In this document: positions 6,340-6,976 of the stretch, piece by piece
Layout of the letters: every line of letters starts with the position of its first letter
Numbering within the stretch: position 1 is the stretch's first letter
From: an uncultured Bacteroidales bacterium
GTDB lineage: Bacteria; Bacteroidota; Bacteroidia; Bacteroidales; UBA932
Direction: 5' to 3'
Length of the DNA: 6,976 nt
Assembly (NCBI GenBank): GCA_900317065.1
Contig: ONFK01000101.1
Coordinates: 1-6,976 of the forward strand
The notes under the pieces: model-generated
What the model saw: only the letters and a program-made list of their open reading frames with translations
The model's database searches: none
Told to the model about the DNA's origin: nothing
Position numbers and translations under genes: made by a program

Positions 6340-6976
6340 AGGACTTCTTCCAGATGAACCTTGCGTCGGAGCTGCGGCTGCGCCGTGTGACCGCGCCCCT
6401 GTTCGTCCAGAGGGGAATGGGCATAAACGACGACCTCAACGGCGTGGAACGCGCAGTGAGTTTCCCCGTGAAGGACATGGGCGGACAGGTCTGCGAGATA
6501 GTGCATTCCCTCGCCAAGTGGAAGCGCCTTACCCTGGCGGAATACGGCATCGAGCCAGGCTACGGCATCTACACCGACATGAACGCCATCCGTGCGGATG
6601 AGGAGCTGGACAACGTCCACTCCCTATATGTGGACCAGTGGGACTGGGAGCGCGTGATGCTCCCCGGCGAGCGCAGTACGGAATATCTGAAAGATGTAGT
6701 CCGCCGCATCTGGTCCGCCATAGTACGGACCGAGTTCATGGTCTGCGAGAAGTACACCGACATCAGGCCGTGCCTGCCGGAAGAGATACATTTCATTCAC
6801 GCCGAGCAGCTCCGCCGCCTTTATCCGGACATGACTCCCAAACAGAGGGAAGATGCCGTCTGCAAGGAGTACGGGGCCGTTTTCGTGGCCGGCATAGGCT
6901 GCGCCCTTGGAGATGGCCGGAAGCATGACGGACGTTCCGCCGACTACGACGACTGGAGCACTCCGGCCGAGTGGGA
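6309..6976 (+). CDS. asnA: Aspartate-ammonia ligase AsnA, 5'-truncated, runs off window
   Basis: AsnA makes asparagine from aspartate, ammonia and ATP; its fold is related to class II aminoacyl-tRNA synthetases. The frame starting at CGG 6309 is open to the right edge (~222 codons) and reads RQTEGAIKEIKDFFQ, LRLRRVTAPLFV, GINDDLNGVERAVSF, VHSLAKWKRLTLAEYGI, GIYTDMNAIR, YVDQWDWERV (from 6627; the Gln and Asp here match active-site residues of E. coli AsnA), PEEIHFIHAEQL, then GAVFVAGIGCALGDGRKHDGRS and YDDWSTPAEW. This is typical AsnA wording. About 15 residues expected before RQTE are absent; going upstream the frame enters lysS coding sequence, with no ATG, GTG or TTG from 6243 to the junction. 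The first in-frame ATG is 6354, after the first helix has begun. As written the gene has no normal start and overlaps lysS (to 6339). The enzyme is probably inactive or unexpressed unless the junction is an artefact. Confidence 0.9.

Noticed and set aside
6290..6928. Two out-of-frame + strand ORFs (6290-6601 and 6638-6928)
   Set aside because: Their translations look like nothing known, while the same bases encode AsnA in the frame starting at 6309.

Overview
The window looks like a chromosomal stretch from a member of the Bacteroidota, probably Bacteroidales. The protein families point there: a TlpA-type thioredoxin lipoprotein, an ExuT-like transporter of the Bacteroides type, and a class IIb LysRS and AsnA with Bacteroides-like wording. 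Three intergenic regions also carry exact matches to the Bacteroidota -7 promoter box TAnnTTTG, and Shine-Dalgarno sequences are not obvious.

Layout, all genes on the + strand: (1) the 3' end of an unrecognised gene entering from the left edge (to 515), followed 22 bp later by a thioredoxin-domain lipoprotein (538-2274), probably one operon. (2) An MFS hexuronate-type transporter (2334-3800) with its own promoter. (3) An intergenic region (3801-4006) with two related tandem palindromes that differ by compensatory changes, then a promoter. (4) A possible 18-codon hydrophobic micro-ORF (4007-4063) packed one base upstream of a glycine-zipper lipoprotein (4065-4757). (5) A perfect 17-bp dyad overlapping the promoter of lysS. 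(6) lysS (4816-6339). (7) asnA, which runs off the right edge.

The oddest thing is the lysS/asnA boundary. LysRS reads normally through motif 3 to FFP (codon 497), after which the DNA becomes asnA in another frame, already about 15 residues into AsnA. Both genes are damaged at one point near 6303-6312. This is either a genuine deletion that fused the two loci or an assembly chimera; I cannot tell which from sequence alone.

The genes do not form one pathway. They are a surface/envelope pair, a sugar-acid importer, a small envelope lipoprotein unit and two housekeeping enzymes. I found no CRISPR array, IS element, tRNA or rRNA. The most promising undescribed elements are the covarying palindrome pair, the 18-residue micro-ORF and the dyad over the lysS promoter.
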